Assembly (NCBI RefSeq): GCF_007754155.1
Contig: NZ_CP037423.1
Coordinates: 1,116,001 to 1,180,000 of the forward strand
DNA length: 64,000 bases
Direction: 5' to 3'
Origin: Stieleria neptunia
GTDB lineage: Bacteria > Planctomycetota > Planctomycetia > Pirellulales > Pirellulaceae
In this document: positions 1 to 8,968 of the stretch, in pieces
Position numbering within the stretch: position 1 is the first letter of the stretch
Layout: each line of letters opens with the position of its first letter
Notes under the pieces: model-generated
What the model was told of the DNA's origin: nothing
Seen by the model: the letters and a program-made list of their open reading frames with translations, nothing else
The model's database searches: none
Made by a program: the position numbers and the translations under genes

Positions 1-536
1 TCAAGCACGCCCGTAATGAAGAGATGAAGGAGCACGATCACGCTCAACTGCGGGCGGCAATCATCGAGATCGCCAAGACGACCGACTTGAAAGTGTTGCT
101 CTGTCCCGAAGACCAAACGCAGATGCAGGTGGGCAAGGACGTGATCCTGGATCACCTGCCGGCCGACGTCCGCGAGCGCGTGGTCTGGCGGCCGAACTAT
201 TGGTTAACCGGTGAAGCGGTCAGCGTCTATGTCCGCAGTGCGGGGCTGTTCGGCAACGAGATGCATTCGCCGATCATGTGCATCGGCCACGGGGTTCCCG
301 CGATCGTCTGCCGCTGGGCCGAACAGACGTCCAAGGGATACATGTGGGACGACATCGGATTAGGTGAATGGCTGTTCAACCTAGACGACCCCGCTGACGT
401 GCCCAACATTGTCCCGGCCATCCTCGAGATGGCCCGCAACCCGGCGTCGGCGCGACAGAAAGCACAGGCGGCGCAACAGCGAGTCCAGCGCCACCAAGCC
501 GAAACGATGGCGATCCTGCGTGACGAGCTGGTGTGA
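1..536 (+). CDS. Polysaccharide pyruvyl transferase family protein, 3' part only
   Basis: The frame is open from the window's left edge, so this is the C-terminal part of a longer gene; the ATG at 24 is probably internal. The visible part has a GT-B-like end typical of polysaccharide pyruvyl transferase (CsaB/WcaK-like) proteins: a strand-turn region with LLCPEDQTQ, then [20 protein letters not shown], where G-x-x-x-H-S/P-I is the usual signature for recognising nucleotide or PEP-linked substrates, then GVPAIVCRW and [13 protein letters not shown]. Family members add ketal pyruvate to cell-surface sugars or act as related transferases in the cytoplasm. The C-terminal 40 residues are Ala/Arg/Gln-rich helix. 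A decayed copy of the last roughly 80 codons lies at 10760-10943. The family call rests on motif memory, and the catalytic N-terminal half is outside the window. Confidence 0.72.
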   Translation, partial: KHARNEEMKEHDHAQLRAAIIEIAKTTDLKVLLCPEDQTQMQVGKDVILDHLPADVRERVVWRPNYWLTGEAVSVYVRSAGLFGNEMHSPIMCIGHGVPAIVCRWAEQTSKGYMWDDIGLGEWLFNLDDPADVPNIVPAILEMARNPASARQKAQAAQQRVQRHQAETMAILRDELV

Positions 537-1238
537 ATCGCGCGGGAATAGAAAAACGTCACGGTCGGCAGCCTGTTGGAGAGACGGCGTATCAATGATG
601 GTTGATCGTTTCCGACTACGGTTGGGTGCCACCGGAAAGCCGCGTGTGGGAACACCTTATCGGCTAGCAAATCTCTGAGTGTGTATCACGATTGGAGGGT
701 GGGAGCATTCAGCGATTATGGCGGCCCAACCAACAACTCTGCGACGCGAATCACGACGCCGCTCTATCAGAACCTCACCAATTGGAATGAGGAGTAGTGA
801 TGCCGGACGCCTGGTCGTTAAGGATTGAACGTAAAATAAGTGTCGGATCCTACGAGTGGGATAGGCTTCCAGCCTGTCATTCCAGCGTCGACAGGCTGGA
901 AGCCTATCACACTTATTTTCCGTGCGTTGTTAAGTACTCGCGTCGTCAACTCTGCCGGCTACCGGTCGACATGGCTGCGGTGAGCATTGGATCCAGTCCC
1001 GTTGCCGATCCGGAAATCGCGGCCAGGACCGACCCCGATGGCCGAGTCGACTTGAGCCTCCCATCGGCAGGGGAGTAGGAATGAATCATGAATGCAGATG
1101 GGCATGGGCGTTTTTCGAAAAAGATAGCGGCGAGTCGTGACAGGGTTGAAACAGAGATCCGACTGTTTGATTAATGTGTATCAAAGTGAGTGTCCCTGGA
1201 TTCCGTCTGGATTGTCCGATCCTGTTTTGAGAGGGCGT
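537..1238. other. Gene-free stretch with one dispersed hairpin element
   Basis: About 700 bases without a convincing gene. The only clear structure is the palindromic element at 818-934. A plus-strand reading frame at 797-1078 runs straight through that element and has no Shine-Dalgarno, so I do not treat it as coding. The rest (537-817 and 935-1238) shows no recognisable motif beyond a GAGAGGG ribosome-binding-like site at 1229-1235 for the next gene. Confidence 0.6.
818..934. repeat. Dispersed nested inverted-repeat element, copy 1
   Basis: The core hairpin at 856-912 has arms starting GTGGGATAGGCTTCCAGCCT and an 11-nt loop. Outside it lie imperfect outer inverted ends: TTAAGGATTGAACGTAAAAT on the left, and ATTTTCCGTGCGTTGTTAAG on the right, which pairs with it imperfectly. 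Between the left outer arm and the core is an unpaired insert containing GGATCC. The same layout recurs at 30146-30262 and 41334-41449. The layout is that of a small MITE-like or REPIN-like element with no coding capacity. This copy has one mismatch in the right core arm (ATCACAC instead of ATCCCAC). Confidence 0.85.
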
Positions 1239-1649
1239 ATGATGTCGCTACGAATTTGTTCGATTCTCTGTTTGATTGCTGTGTTGGTATCGCGAAGTGA
1301 CGCCGTCGAACCCGTGACGAGCAAGCGGCCCGTTCTCGGCGTTGCCGGAGTGCTTTACGAGTTTTCCACTAACAATGACACGGGGGTTCTAGTAACCAAT
1401 GTGATTCCAGGTTTTCCCGCAACCAACCTTTGGGAGGTGAAAGGCAAACCGGATGGTCAGAAGTTCAAGTTGGTTCCCGATCAGGACGTAATCGTGGAAA
1501 TTGACAAGATTGCCATCAAGAATTTTCACCAGCTTCGAGAGTATCTGCGGTCACTCACGCAAACGAAACCGGAGGTGCCAATCGTCATTGTTCCAAAAGT
1601 GGGAGGAGAGAGGAAACAGTACTTTACGCAGTTGGTGGTGACGCCGTAG
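1239..1649 (+). CDS. Small secreted PDZ-like domain protein
   Basis: A 136-residue protein starting at ATG 1239, directly after GAGAGGG. A longer frame reaches back to 1137 but would put a hydrophilic stretch before the signal peptide. The N-terminus MMSLRICSILCLIAVLVSRS is a typical Sec signal, with likely cleavage after SDA. The mature part reads like one PDZ domain: VLGVAGVLYEF, then GVLVTNVIPGFPATN (the carboxylate-binding and 'V-x-x-V-x-P-G-x-P-A' region), DQDVIVEIDKIAIKNFHQL and a closing VPIVIVPKVGG strand. Stand-alone PDZ proteins are common in planctomycete secretomes and bind C-termini of partner proteins; the partner is unknown. The next gene on the same strand begins 145 bp downstream. 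Confidence 0.75.
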   Translation: MMSLRICSILCLIAVLVSRSDAVEPVTSKRPVLGVAGVLYEFSTNNDTGVLVTNVIPGFPATNLWEVKGKPDGQKFKLVPDQDVIVEIDKIAIKNFHQLREYLRSLTQTKPEVPIVIVPKVGGERKQYFTQLVVTP

Positions 1650-1794
1650 CTGTAAATCATGCGCAAGTTCCACGGCGACTGAAAGCCTGGATAGAGCTTG
1701 TATATGGTGATTCGCCGTCTAAACTCGGACCTGGGGGGAGTCAACGTGTCCACGTTTGTTCTGCTTCATCGATATTATCAAATCAGGTGAAACG

Positions 1795-2955
1795 ATGTTT
1801 CTTTTAGCCGGCTTCCTTTTCTTGACGGTCATCAATCAGCAATCGCCATCTACTGGTGCTGTGGAGCCGCTGCCTGTACCTGCAAAGCAGCCGGCGTCGA
1901 GAAGTAAACCAGCGGGCAGTCTTGTTTCGAATCCCCCATCTGCAGCCGCATTCGAAATTACGCCAAATACCGAAGAGACGACAAACGACCGCCATAGATC
2001 ACAGCCAATCATTCCGGATCATCGATTCAAGTCAGCGGACCAGTTTCACGGCGTGATGCCAAATCTGTCTTCTCCCGGTGCGGATCTTCCCGCATCGAGC
2101 GGCTTGCCGGTGCCGGGAGGCGGGACGGCAAGACTGCGTCTTTACGTGCCCAGTGGCGCGTACATTACGATTGACGGCCGGCCGACGCGTAACCGGGTTT
2201 GGAACAAACATCGGCACTTCCTGATTTCTGACATCGGCCCACGGGGTCGCAAGGTCACCATCCGAGTCGGCCTGCGTGACGAGAATTGCGATTGCGACAC
2301 TCAGGATTGTCGGTGCGAAATGGGTCTAGTGGGCGACATGGGGGATCTGGATTGCTGTGGCCATCGCTTGAAGGTTTGTTGCAAAACGGCGTACCTGTTG
2401 CCGGACGATGACGAATACCTGTCGTTCGATAGCTTGTCGCTTGATACGTCTTCGTCAACTTCGATCTTGCCGACTCTCGGATTCACCGTCCTCAGTGAGC
2501 AGGAATTCGGCCCCGAATTGATTCAGTCGGCATGCCAGGCCATCGCGAACGATCACGCTCCGCAACAACTCACGCGAACCGAAGACGCAGCCCAGCTTGC
2601 CCCACAAAGGGAACCGGATGTTAGCATCTCCGTCGAAATTGAATCGCCGGTCGACTCGTCGAATACTCAAGAACCGGTGGACGTGAATGAGGAAGCGTCC
2701 GGTCCCCCAGTCACCATACGGACATCCAGAACACTCGAGACGTGGAATACGTACAATGCCACCAGCAAGTCGTTGCACACGATCGATACCATGGAAACAA
2801 AACTGATGATCATGGGGCAACCTGAGGTTCTCAAATCGTACCATCAGACGGATCATGCGATCGATCGTCCCCATGCGCCAAACCCCGATCAGCCCGCGGG
2901 AATGCGAGAACATCGTCGGGAGGTTTGGATCGAACACACGCCGAGCGTTCAATAG
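1795..2955 (+). CDS. Secreted protein with a TIGR03000-like domain
   Basis: I chose ATG 1795 (386 residues) because MFLLAGFLFLTVINQ is a signal-peptide-like start and AGGTGAAA lies just upstream; the frame itself is open from 1756. After a Pro/Ser-rich low-complexity stretch (about residues 20-110) comes ARLRLYVPSGAYITIDGRPT, which resembles the planctomycete TIGR03000 domain (short beta domain with 'V.VP..A.ITIDG.PT'). It is followed by a Cys-rich patch ENCDCDTQDCRCEMG and DLDCCGHRLKVCC (eleven Cys in about 45 residues), then a long acidic tail without recognisable domains. The Cys cluster suggests disulfides or metal binding in an exported protein. Function unknown; the TIGR03000 match is by eye. 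Confidence 0.6.
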   Translation: MFLLAGFLFLTVINQQSPSTGAVEPLPVPAKQPASRSKPAGSLVSNPPSAAAFEITPNTEETTNDRHRSQPIIPDHRFKSADQFHGVMPNLSSPGADLPASSGLPVPGGGTARLRLYVPSGAYITIDGRPTRNRVWNKHRHFLISDIGPRGRKVTIRVGLRDENCDCDTQDCRCEMGLVGDMGDLDCCGHRLKVCCKTAYLLPDDDEYLSFDSLSLDTSSSTSILPTLGFTVLSEQEFGPELIQSACQAIANDHAPQQLTRTEDAAQLAPQREPDVSISVEIESPVDSSNTQEPVDVNEEASGPPVTIRTSRTLETWNTYNATSKSLHTIDTMETKLMIMGQPEVLKSYHQTDHAIDRPHAPNPDQPAGMREHRREVWIEHTPSVQ

Positions 2956-3018
2956 TCCGTTCCACAATCGCCGGCGGCAAAGCGACTCGAGCTGAATACA
3001 ACCAGCAGGAGCGAACCC

Positions 3019-3051
3019 ATGCCACGAAAATCTTCGTCACGAACCCAGTAA
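3019..3051 (+). other. Ten-codon open frame ending just before the next gene, possibly its broken start
   Basis: ATG 3019 is preceded by AGGAG at 3007-3011 with a 7-nt gap, the best ribosome-binding site in the neighbourhood. It encodes MPRKSSSRTQ and stops at TAA 3049-3051. The following gene (ATG 3058) is in the same frame and continues with an equally basic Lys/Arg/Ser composition. Either this is a short leader peptide followed by re-initiation 6 nt later, or the original start of the downstream gene has been cut off by a nonsense mutation. Confidence 0.4.
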
Positions 3052-3057
3052 AAGGCG

Positions 3058-3822
3058 ATGCGGAAGAAAAGAACAACCAGGAAGAAGTCGGACGGAAGTC
3101 CGCGACGAACGAAGGCATCCAAGCCATCGTCGACTCAGAAGAAAGCAAGGTCGCGTCAATCGAAAACCAGCGGGGCAAGCATGAATCAATCACCGGATGA
3201 TCAAATCGATAACGTGTCTCCGGGTTACCATTCCGCACCCGACGTGACAGTCGATCCGGATCACGTCGTGGCATTGCTCATGCAAGTGTTGGCCAACGGG
3301 CCCCTGCCCAAGGAGATTGCACGCGCGGTGATTGAAGTCAATTTCCCGCTCGCAGGCGCTGCCGCGTCAGCGGTGTTTGCGGAAATCTTCACGACTGCGG
3401 CGACCGATCCGACTGCAACGCCGTTTTGTTTGCGGTTGATCAATTCTCAAGTCTTTCTGTCACTCAACGATGCTTCAGTCACGAGAGAGGCCGGGACGCG
3501 ATCGACACGTTCTGCTCGCCGGTCGGTGGGGCCCTCTGCGATGCCCAGTTTTTCAGTCAGCCCGCTCGGCGCCGCGCCGTTAGAGGCTCTGAGACCGGCA
3601 CAGACAGACAAGGAAATCGTGATCGACGTCCTTGAGAAACGCATCGCGAAACTGGAAGGTCCCGTGCCGTTCAATGATGCGAAGACTCGCGTGCTCAATC
3701 ACCAGGGATTTTCGGGAGGCGAGCGTGAGTTTGAGGACATCGTCTTTGATCTCGTTGACAACGACAAGGCTTACCGATTCGCTCAAGCCGCCAACGGTGA
3801 AATCGGACTCGTTAATGCTTGA
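3058..3822 (+). CDS. Unknown protein with Lys/Arg-rich N-terminal tail
   Basis: Reads as 254 residues from ATG 3058. The first 41 residues are almost all K, R, S, T (MRKKRTTRKKSDGSPRRTKA...), then MNQSPDDQ at residue 42 offers an alternative start (3181). The core has a short helical region (VALLMQVLANGPLPKEIARA, then a hydrophobic Ala-rich helix) and a C-terminal segment TDKEIVIDVLEKRIAKLEGP followed by a plausible mixed fold. No family recognised and no signal peptide. The basic tail resembles that of the MBL-fold protein ending at 10962; such tails bind nucleic acid or polyanions. The gene converges on the large minus-strand gene, with only 13 bp between stop codons. The true start may lie at 3019 (see the adjacent entry). 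Confidence 0.55.
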   Translation: MRKKRTTRKKSDGSPRRTKASKPSSTQKKARSRQSKTSGASMNQSPDDQIDNVSPGYHSAPDVTVDPDHVVALLMQVLANGPLPKEIARAVIEVNFPLAGAAASAVFAEIFTTAATDPTATPFCLRLINSQVFLSLNDASVTREAGTRSTRSARRSVGPSAMPSFSVSPLGAAPLEALRPAQTDKEIVIDVLEKRIAKLEGPVPFNDAKTRVLNHQGFSGGEREFEDIVFDLVDNDKAYRFAQAANGEIGLVNA

Positions 3823-3835
3823 GGACGATTTGTGC

Positions 3836-6800
3836 TTACGGTGAGTTCAACAGCATCTGCTGAAATCCGGGAACCGCATGATCGATTTGAGCCGGCACAG
3901 TCTCTGGAGAATAGGTTTCCGTTTCAAATTGCTGAGGCACTCTGCGACGATAGTCGTAGGGAGGGTCTCGCATTTCGGTCGGTCGACGATCAAGGTGCAT
4001 GAATCCGCGGCCACTCGGATCGTCGTCCGGTTCCAGTTCGGGATGCACGTACCCGCCCGGATGATACGGTGAAGGATCGGTTTGGCGATGGTACAGATCG
4101 GGACGGTTGAAACGAGAGTCCTTCTTGTTGAGACCCAATACGTCATCGACGGTACGTGTGGTGTTCTCAAAGACCGAATTCTTGACGGTTTGTTGGCGTC
4201 CCCGTACGACATGCTCGCTGTCACGGACGGAGATATGATTGAGATCCACAACGCTGGGTGCCCAGCGTAATCCCATCACGTCGAAGACGGTCGGGTAGAC
4301 CACCGATTGTGACAGGATGATATTTTCCTGGATCGCGGATTCCGCACTCGGTGCCGGTCGGAACAAGGCCCCGACGCCGGGAATGTCTTGGAGAAGCGGT
4401 ACGCCTTGCGACGTTCGCGCCGTCTTGAGCGCGACTTGGTAACGACTGACGCGACGCAATTCAAAGCTGGTCGTTTGGACTTGTGTGTCAATGAAGTGAC
4501 GCTTCACCCGTCCCAGGTGTTTCTCGTCCGCTTGAACCGGTTCGCGAACGTTGGTCGTGTACATGTAATTGAAGTCGTACACGACGGAGATTCCGTCGGG
4601 TTGAATGACCGGACGGATTTCATAGCCCGTTCCGGTTTCGATCTTGTAAACACTGGGATCAGGCACGAGCGATTGAAGGGCTGCGCCTGATTGTTGGTCG
4701 GGAACCTGTGTGAAACCCATTTGCTGTTCGTCGCCCGAGCTGGGCAGACCGGGAAGCACGTCTTGAACCTTTCCGTTTGACGGTGCGCCACCCATCATTT
4801 GAAACGCAGCCAGGAAAGTCGGGTCCTGCAAAAGCGGACCAAAGTCCTGGGCGATCGCCTTGGCACCATCGAGCGCTTCGACGATCGCGATATTGCGTTT
4901 GGGAAGATCGAATTCCATCGTCGCGGCGGGGCTGACTTTCGCAAACGCGCGGTTGTTGGTCAGCACCGACGTCCGTTCAATCTGGCCAAAGGTAACATTC
5001 ATGTGCCGCGCGGCACCGCGGATCCGAACGAACGCCGGATCATAAAATTGAACTTGGAAATCATCTTCGAGGGCCACCGAAAGGCGTTTGAGGTAACCGT
5101 CCATGGCGGCGATTCGCGCCCGAGTCCCTTCGAGCAGATCGATGACTTTTTCTTCCTGCTCTTGGATCAGAAAATCGAGCAGTTTGCGACGTTCCAACGA
5201 ACTTCGCGTTTGCCGAAGAAACTCTTTGGCGTTTTCGTATTGAGCTTCGACTTTGGCAAGCTCCAGGGAGTCCTCGTAAATGGTATCGGCGATATCGAAG
5301 ATGCTCACTTCGTGAGGATCGGGATCGAGTAGCATCTTTTCCAACTCTTTCAAGTCTTCATAGTTGCGGCTCAATGTCTCAAAATCGAGATTCGACGGTT
5401 CGGCGGCGGCACTCATCTTCGAAAACGCTTTTTCCACCTTCGTCCAATACTCCTTCGTTTCGTCAAAAACGATCTTTGCACCTGCGACCAAGTCATTCTG
5501 AACGCCGGGTTGGCGTAAGACCTCCGACCGGATGCTCCGCCAACCTCCCTCGTTCGCATTAAGAGCGCGTTGGGACAGAGATTCAAGCGACTCAAGCGCA
5601 GAAAGTAAGTTCTGAAGGTTTCGGGTCCGGGGTGAAGCATAGGATGCAAGGACCTTCGTGCTCCGTATTTGCTTGAGCAACTCCTCGATGCTCATTCTTG
5701 TTGCAACGGTCGGACTCGGGCTATTTAGTATTTCGAGAAGCGCCAAGTTGATGGTTCCTGTGCCCTGTTTACTCCACTGCATGATTAAATTGGTGACCCG
5801 CTCTTCTCCGACTTCCAAGCTGCGCCGAATCTGAGCTCCCACACCCAGACCTTTAAACCTCGATTCCACCAAGTCCTGCGCCGCGGATAAACGTTCGTCT
5901 TGTGTCCTTCTTGCCAAATCGAGGACCCGTGGTCGCAAGCTATTCGCTGCGGCTTCCTCGTCGTTGATTTGATTGAGCACGTTGTCTTCGATCATCGTGC
6001 GTTCGATCAATCTTTGTTTCAACTCCAGTTCGGCCACCAAACGGGATTTGAAGATCTGGGCCAGTCGGATAAATTCTCGCTGCATCGGATTGAGTGTGTC
6101 GCTGGAGCCTTCGTATCCGGCGAATCCTCCACATGCCAGCTCCATTGCGCCAAAGAAATTCATCACGTGGGTGAAATGATAGCGTTGAACGTTGTTGAGC
6201 GAGATGCCTTCGATTGAGCACTGTTCGGCATGCTCTCGTGTGTGATGCGGTAGCCAGAATCGAGTCTTGTGCGGAAAGACTTCGGCGGATCGCCGGAGGT
6301 TAAATTCCGCCTGTACCAAATCGTTCCGGACCATCATCATGAATTGTGCGAGGATCCGTTGACGCACATCGTTTTTTGCCAGGGCAAGCACAAAGAGCGC
6401 TTGATGTAGACTGATCGTGTCCATCGAGTGCAGACCCAACACCTTATTTTCGCTGTTCAGAAACTCCGAATCCATTTCGTAGAGTTCGTCGATGAAGTCG
6501 CGGCCAAAAAACGCGTACAAGTACTTGCGGTCGCGATCGATCTGATAGTGACCACCCTGGTCGCTTTCGATGGCAATTCGCGTCGCTTCCTGTTGAACCG
6601 CGCTTCGAAGCAACATCAGCGAATGTGAGACAAGTCCGCGTGAGATCTTCAAGTGCGCATCGATCTTACCAACCGGCTTTTCCATTTTGGCACCGTCTTC
6701 ACCGTTGACCTGGACGGTGATGACATCGACCTTGACCTGACCCACCGGGGCATCGATCTGGTGGATCATTGTGCGAATGGCGTCGATTCCTTTGCTGGGT

Positions 6801-8920
6801 CCTCGCAATTGGATCAGCCCCTCTCCGATCACGCTGATGGAAACTTGGGCGACTGGGTCAACGGTGTACAGTTCCGCGGCAGCGTAGGTGTCGGGATCTT
6901 CGTGGGCGGCAGCAACTTCGGCTCGAAATTGATTCTTCTTTTGAAGTTCTTCCTGTTCTGCCAGGTTTAATGCCGCTTCGTTGGACGCTCTTGCGTCCTT
7001 TCGCAAGCTTTTGACCTGACCTTCAATGTCGATTTGCTGCTTCTGGAGCACTTCGATCTCGCCGATCCGCGCGTCCAGTCGATCATTCGCCCTCAGCAGA
7101 CTGTTGATTCGTGACTCGAGTGTACTCGGGCGCGCGTTTTCGAAGCGTTCGCTTGGCTCGGTGGCAGCCGTCGCCTCTTCACCTTCAAGCATCCATGAAG
7201 CATTCTTAAACGATGCGGGATCGCGGTTGCTTACAAATTCATCTGCTGTCGGCGAAGGATCCCCTGGCTGGCCAGGATCCGCTGGCGAGGGTTGTGCTCG
7301 GAGTTGTTCTTTGAGGATTTCGATCGCTTCTTCGTTGCGTTGCTTCTGACGCAATGCTTCTGCTTTGTCACGGCTCAAGCTTGCTTCACGCCGACGCGCA
7401 TCCTCCAACCGATTCTCGGACTGACGAAGGTCTTCGGCATCTCGTGCGGCCTCGCGTTCAGCAGCACGTCGCTGAAGGGTCAATTGTTCTGCATCGTCTC
7501 GAGCGTCGGAAGCCCGTTGTTCTGCCTGGGTCACCGCTGCATAATTCAGGGATCGAACATTGCGGTTGACGAGTTGGGCGACGCGATGGGCGTCGCGAAA
7601 ATAAAACAATCGTACGACGGCGGTCTCGACCTTGTCGGCGGGATTAATACGACGCTCGGTGATTGGCTGCGGCGCCGTGGGTAAGAATTCAGGGAACTCG
7701 ACACGCTTGCCCGCGGGCCGCGGAGGGTAAACTTCCACGATCTGTTCTTGTGCCGCCCCGACAAGCCCGCTGCCACCGGCGACATTTCCGTGTTCATCTG
7801 TGATTGCAGGCGTCGTGGGTCTTGCCGGATCTTGGTCACCCGATTGATCTGCCTTCGGAATGGTGATTCGGTAGACGCCGTAATTGAGTTGGTCGAATTC
7901 AAGCTGGATCACTTTCTTCTCGACGCCAAGAACGGAGATCGTTTGCAGCGTTGGTGATTTGCTAAGATCGACCTGCTTGAGCGAATTGTTGTCGGAGAAA
8001 CGCTCGATGCGGTACAGATTCGTATCGGTGATGGATTCCTTCTTGATGTCGTTGGTGGAAAACGCGAGTAAAATTTTGGGACCCAACAGCACACCATCCA
8101 TTGAATTCGTCCCATCGATTTTCGCGTTGACGAGCTGGGGCCCGATCGTGTCAACATCGATTGTGAATTCCTTGATCAGCTCAGGTCGAGGGAACTTATC
8201 GTACAGGGCGACGACTTCGATGGTCACTTTGCCCTGATTGCGGATATCTCTGAGTTCGAAGTCCCCCACAACGGACGAATCCGTTTTGGGGAGTTGAATC
8301 AGGTCAGCCACTCGAGAGCCGCCTTTTTTTCGAATTTCGATCACGCCGGTATCGATCGTATCGGCTACCGTGCCCGCGACAGCGATGGAGAGTTTGACTT
8401 TGCCGTCTTGGTAATCAACGCCAAGGCGTCCCGCCCGGGTTTGGAGAGCTGCTTCATCGAGCGGGGTCGTATCATTGACGTTCTTTGTGATTTGGATTTG
8501 GAAGCTGCTGAAATTTGTGGCGGGTTCGTTGGTCGCGGTGGTCGGAATTGGGGCCGGGGGATTCGGTGAATCTTGCGTTACAGCACTGGCAACGGCGACG
8601 AGTTGATTGCCGTTTCGCGTGGTGGAACCTGACGGCAACCAGCCATTGACAGGAATGACACGCCCCGGACCGACCTCGTTGTGCGCGGCGCGACGAATCA
8701 TGTTCGGTTGGGAGTCGTCGGCCGATGCCACCGCTCCACCTTCAGCACCGCGCCATTGATGCAGGATGGGCGGACTGCCTGCGACTGCGACGACTTCCGT
8801 TTCGGATGAACGGCCGGATTGACCTTGGTGTGCATTTCCTCGACCCAGCAAGACCAGCACGCCGACGACGACAAGCGTCAAGGAAGCAAGCGATTTAATC
8901 ACCACATGGGTATTGAACAT
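3836..8920 (-). CDS. Giant secreted coiled-coil protein with secretin-like C-terminal region
   Basis: 1694 residues. MFNTHVVIKSLASLTLVVVGVLVLL is a signal peptide or N-terminal anchor. Residues about 130-430 look like Ig/beta-sandwich domains. Two coiled coils follow at about 450-545 (AEQRASDARDDAEQLTLQRR...) and 590-660. Then comes a short secretin N-domain-like unit, VSISVIGEGLIQLRGPSKGI...IDAPVGQVKVDVITVQV, a large helical region of unknown type, and a C-terminal beta region ending in VPLLQDIPGVGALFRPAPSA at about 1507. That last motif matches the 'PLL.DIP.LG.LF' hallmark of type II/IV pilus secretins. A polar tail of about 150 residues with many Pro/Asp/Arg follows. It is the last gene of a minus-strand trio, 48 bp after the previous gene. 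If it is a secretin it is about two to three times the usual length, and the usual Val-Gly-rich gate motif was not located. Role inferred only: an outer-membrane or envelope assembly. Confidence 0.55.
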   Translation of the reverse strand: MFNTHVVIKSLASLTLVVVGVLVLLGRGNAHQGQSGRSSETEVVAVAGSPPILHQWRGAEGGAVASADDSQPNMIRRAAHNEVGPGRVIPVNGWLPSGSTTRNGNQLVAVASAVTQDSPNPPAPIPTTATNEPATNFSSFQIQITKNVNDTTPLDEAALQTRAGRLGVDYQDGKVKLSIAVAGTVADTIDTGVIEIRKKGGSRVADLIQLPKTDSSVVGDFELRDIRNQGKVTIEVVALYDKFPRPELIKEFTIDVDTIGPQLVNAKIDGTNSMDGVLLGPKILLAFSTNDIKKESITDTNLYRIERFSDNNSLKQVDLSKSPTLQTISVLGVEKKVIQLEFDQLNYGVYRITIPKADQSGDQDPARPTTPAITDEHGNVAGGSGLVGAAQEQIVEVYPPRPAGKRVEFPEFLPTAPQPITERRINPADKVETAVVRLFYFRDAHRVAQLVNRNVRSLNYAAVTQAEQRASDARDDAEQLTLQRRAAEREAARDAEDLRQSENRLEDARRREASLSRDKAEALRQKQRNEEAIEILKEQLRAQPSPADPGQPGDPSPTADEFVSNRDPASFKNASWMLEGEEATAATEPSERFENARPSTLESRINSLLRANDRLDARIGEIEVLQKQQIDIEGQVKSLRKDARASNEAALNLAEQEELQKKNQFRAEVAAAHEDPDTYAAAELYTVDPVAQVSISVIGEGLIQLRGPSKGIDAIRTMIHQIDAPVGQVKVDVITVQVNGEDGAKMEKPVGKIDAHLKISRGLVSHSLMLLRSAVQQEATRIAIESDQGGHYQIDRDRKYLYAFFGRDFIDELYEMDSEFLNSENKVLGLHSMDTISLHQALFVLALAKNDVRQRILAQFMMMVRNDLVQAEFNLRRSAEVFPHKTRFWLPHHTREHAEQCSIEGISLNNVQRYHFTHVMNFFGAMELACGGFAGYEGSSDTLNPMQREFIRLAQIFKSRLVAELELKQRLIERTMIEDNVLNQINDEEAAANSLRPRVLDLARRTQDERLSAAQDLVESRFKGLGVGAQIRRSLEVGEERVTNLIMQWSKQGTGTINLALLEILNSPSPTVATRMSIEELLKQIRSTKVLASYASPRTRNLQNLLSALESLESLSQRALNANEGGWRSIRSEVLRQPGVQNDLVAGAKIVFDETKEYWTKVEKAFSKMSAAAEPSNLDFETLSRNYEDLKELEKMLLDPDPHEVSIFDIADTIYEDSLELAKVEAQYENAKEFLRQTRSSLERRKLLDFLIQEQEEKVIDLLEGTRARIAAMDGYLKRLSVALEDDFQVQFYDPAFVRIRGAARHMNVTFGQIERTSVLTNNRAFAKVSPAATMEFDLPKRNIAIVEALDGAKAIAQDFGPLLQDPTFLAAFQMMGGAPSNGKVQDVLPGLPSSGDEQQMGFTQVPDQQSGAALQSLVPDPSVYKIETGTGYEIRPVIQPDGISVVYDFNYMYTTNVREPVQADEKHLGRVKRHFIDTQVQTTSFELRRVSRYQVALKTARTSQGVPLLQDIPGVGALFRPAPSAESAIQENIILSQSVVYPTVFDVMGLRWAPSVVDLNHISVRDSEHVVRGRQQTVKNSVFENTTRTVDDVLGLNKKDSRFNRPDLYHRQTDPSPYHPGGYVHPELEPDDDPSGRGFMHLDRRPTEMRDPPYDYRRRVPQQFETETYSPETVPAQIDHAVPGFQQMLLNSP

Positions 8921-8968
8921 GGTTTTGCTGCTAGGGTTACTTCGGCAAGCGTGTTGGTATCGAAGAGA

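Noticed and set aside
797..1078. 93-codon plus-strand frame
   Set aside because: Runs through hairpin copy 1; the same translation occurs at every copy of the repeat.
2925..3200. 91-codon frame overlapping the start of the basic-tailed protein
   Set aside because: Out of frame with the better supported gene at 3058 and no family; the Lys/Arg-rich frame is the more likely one.
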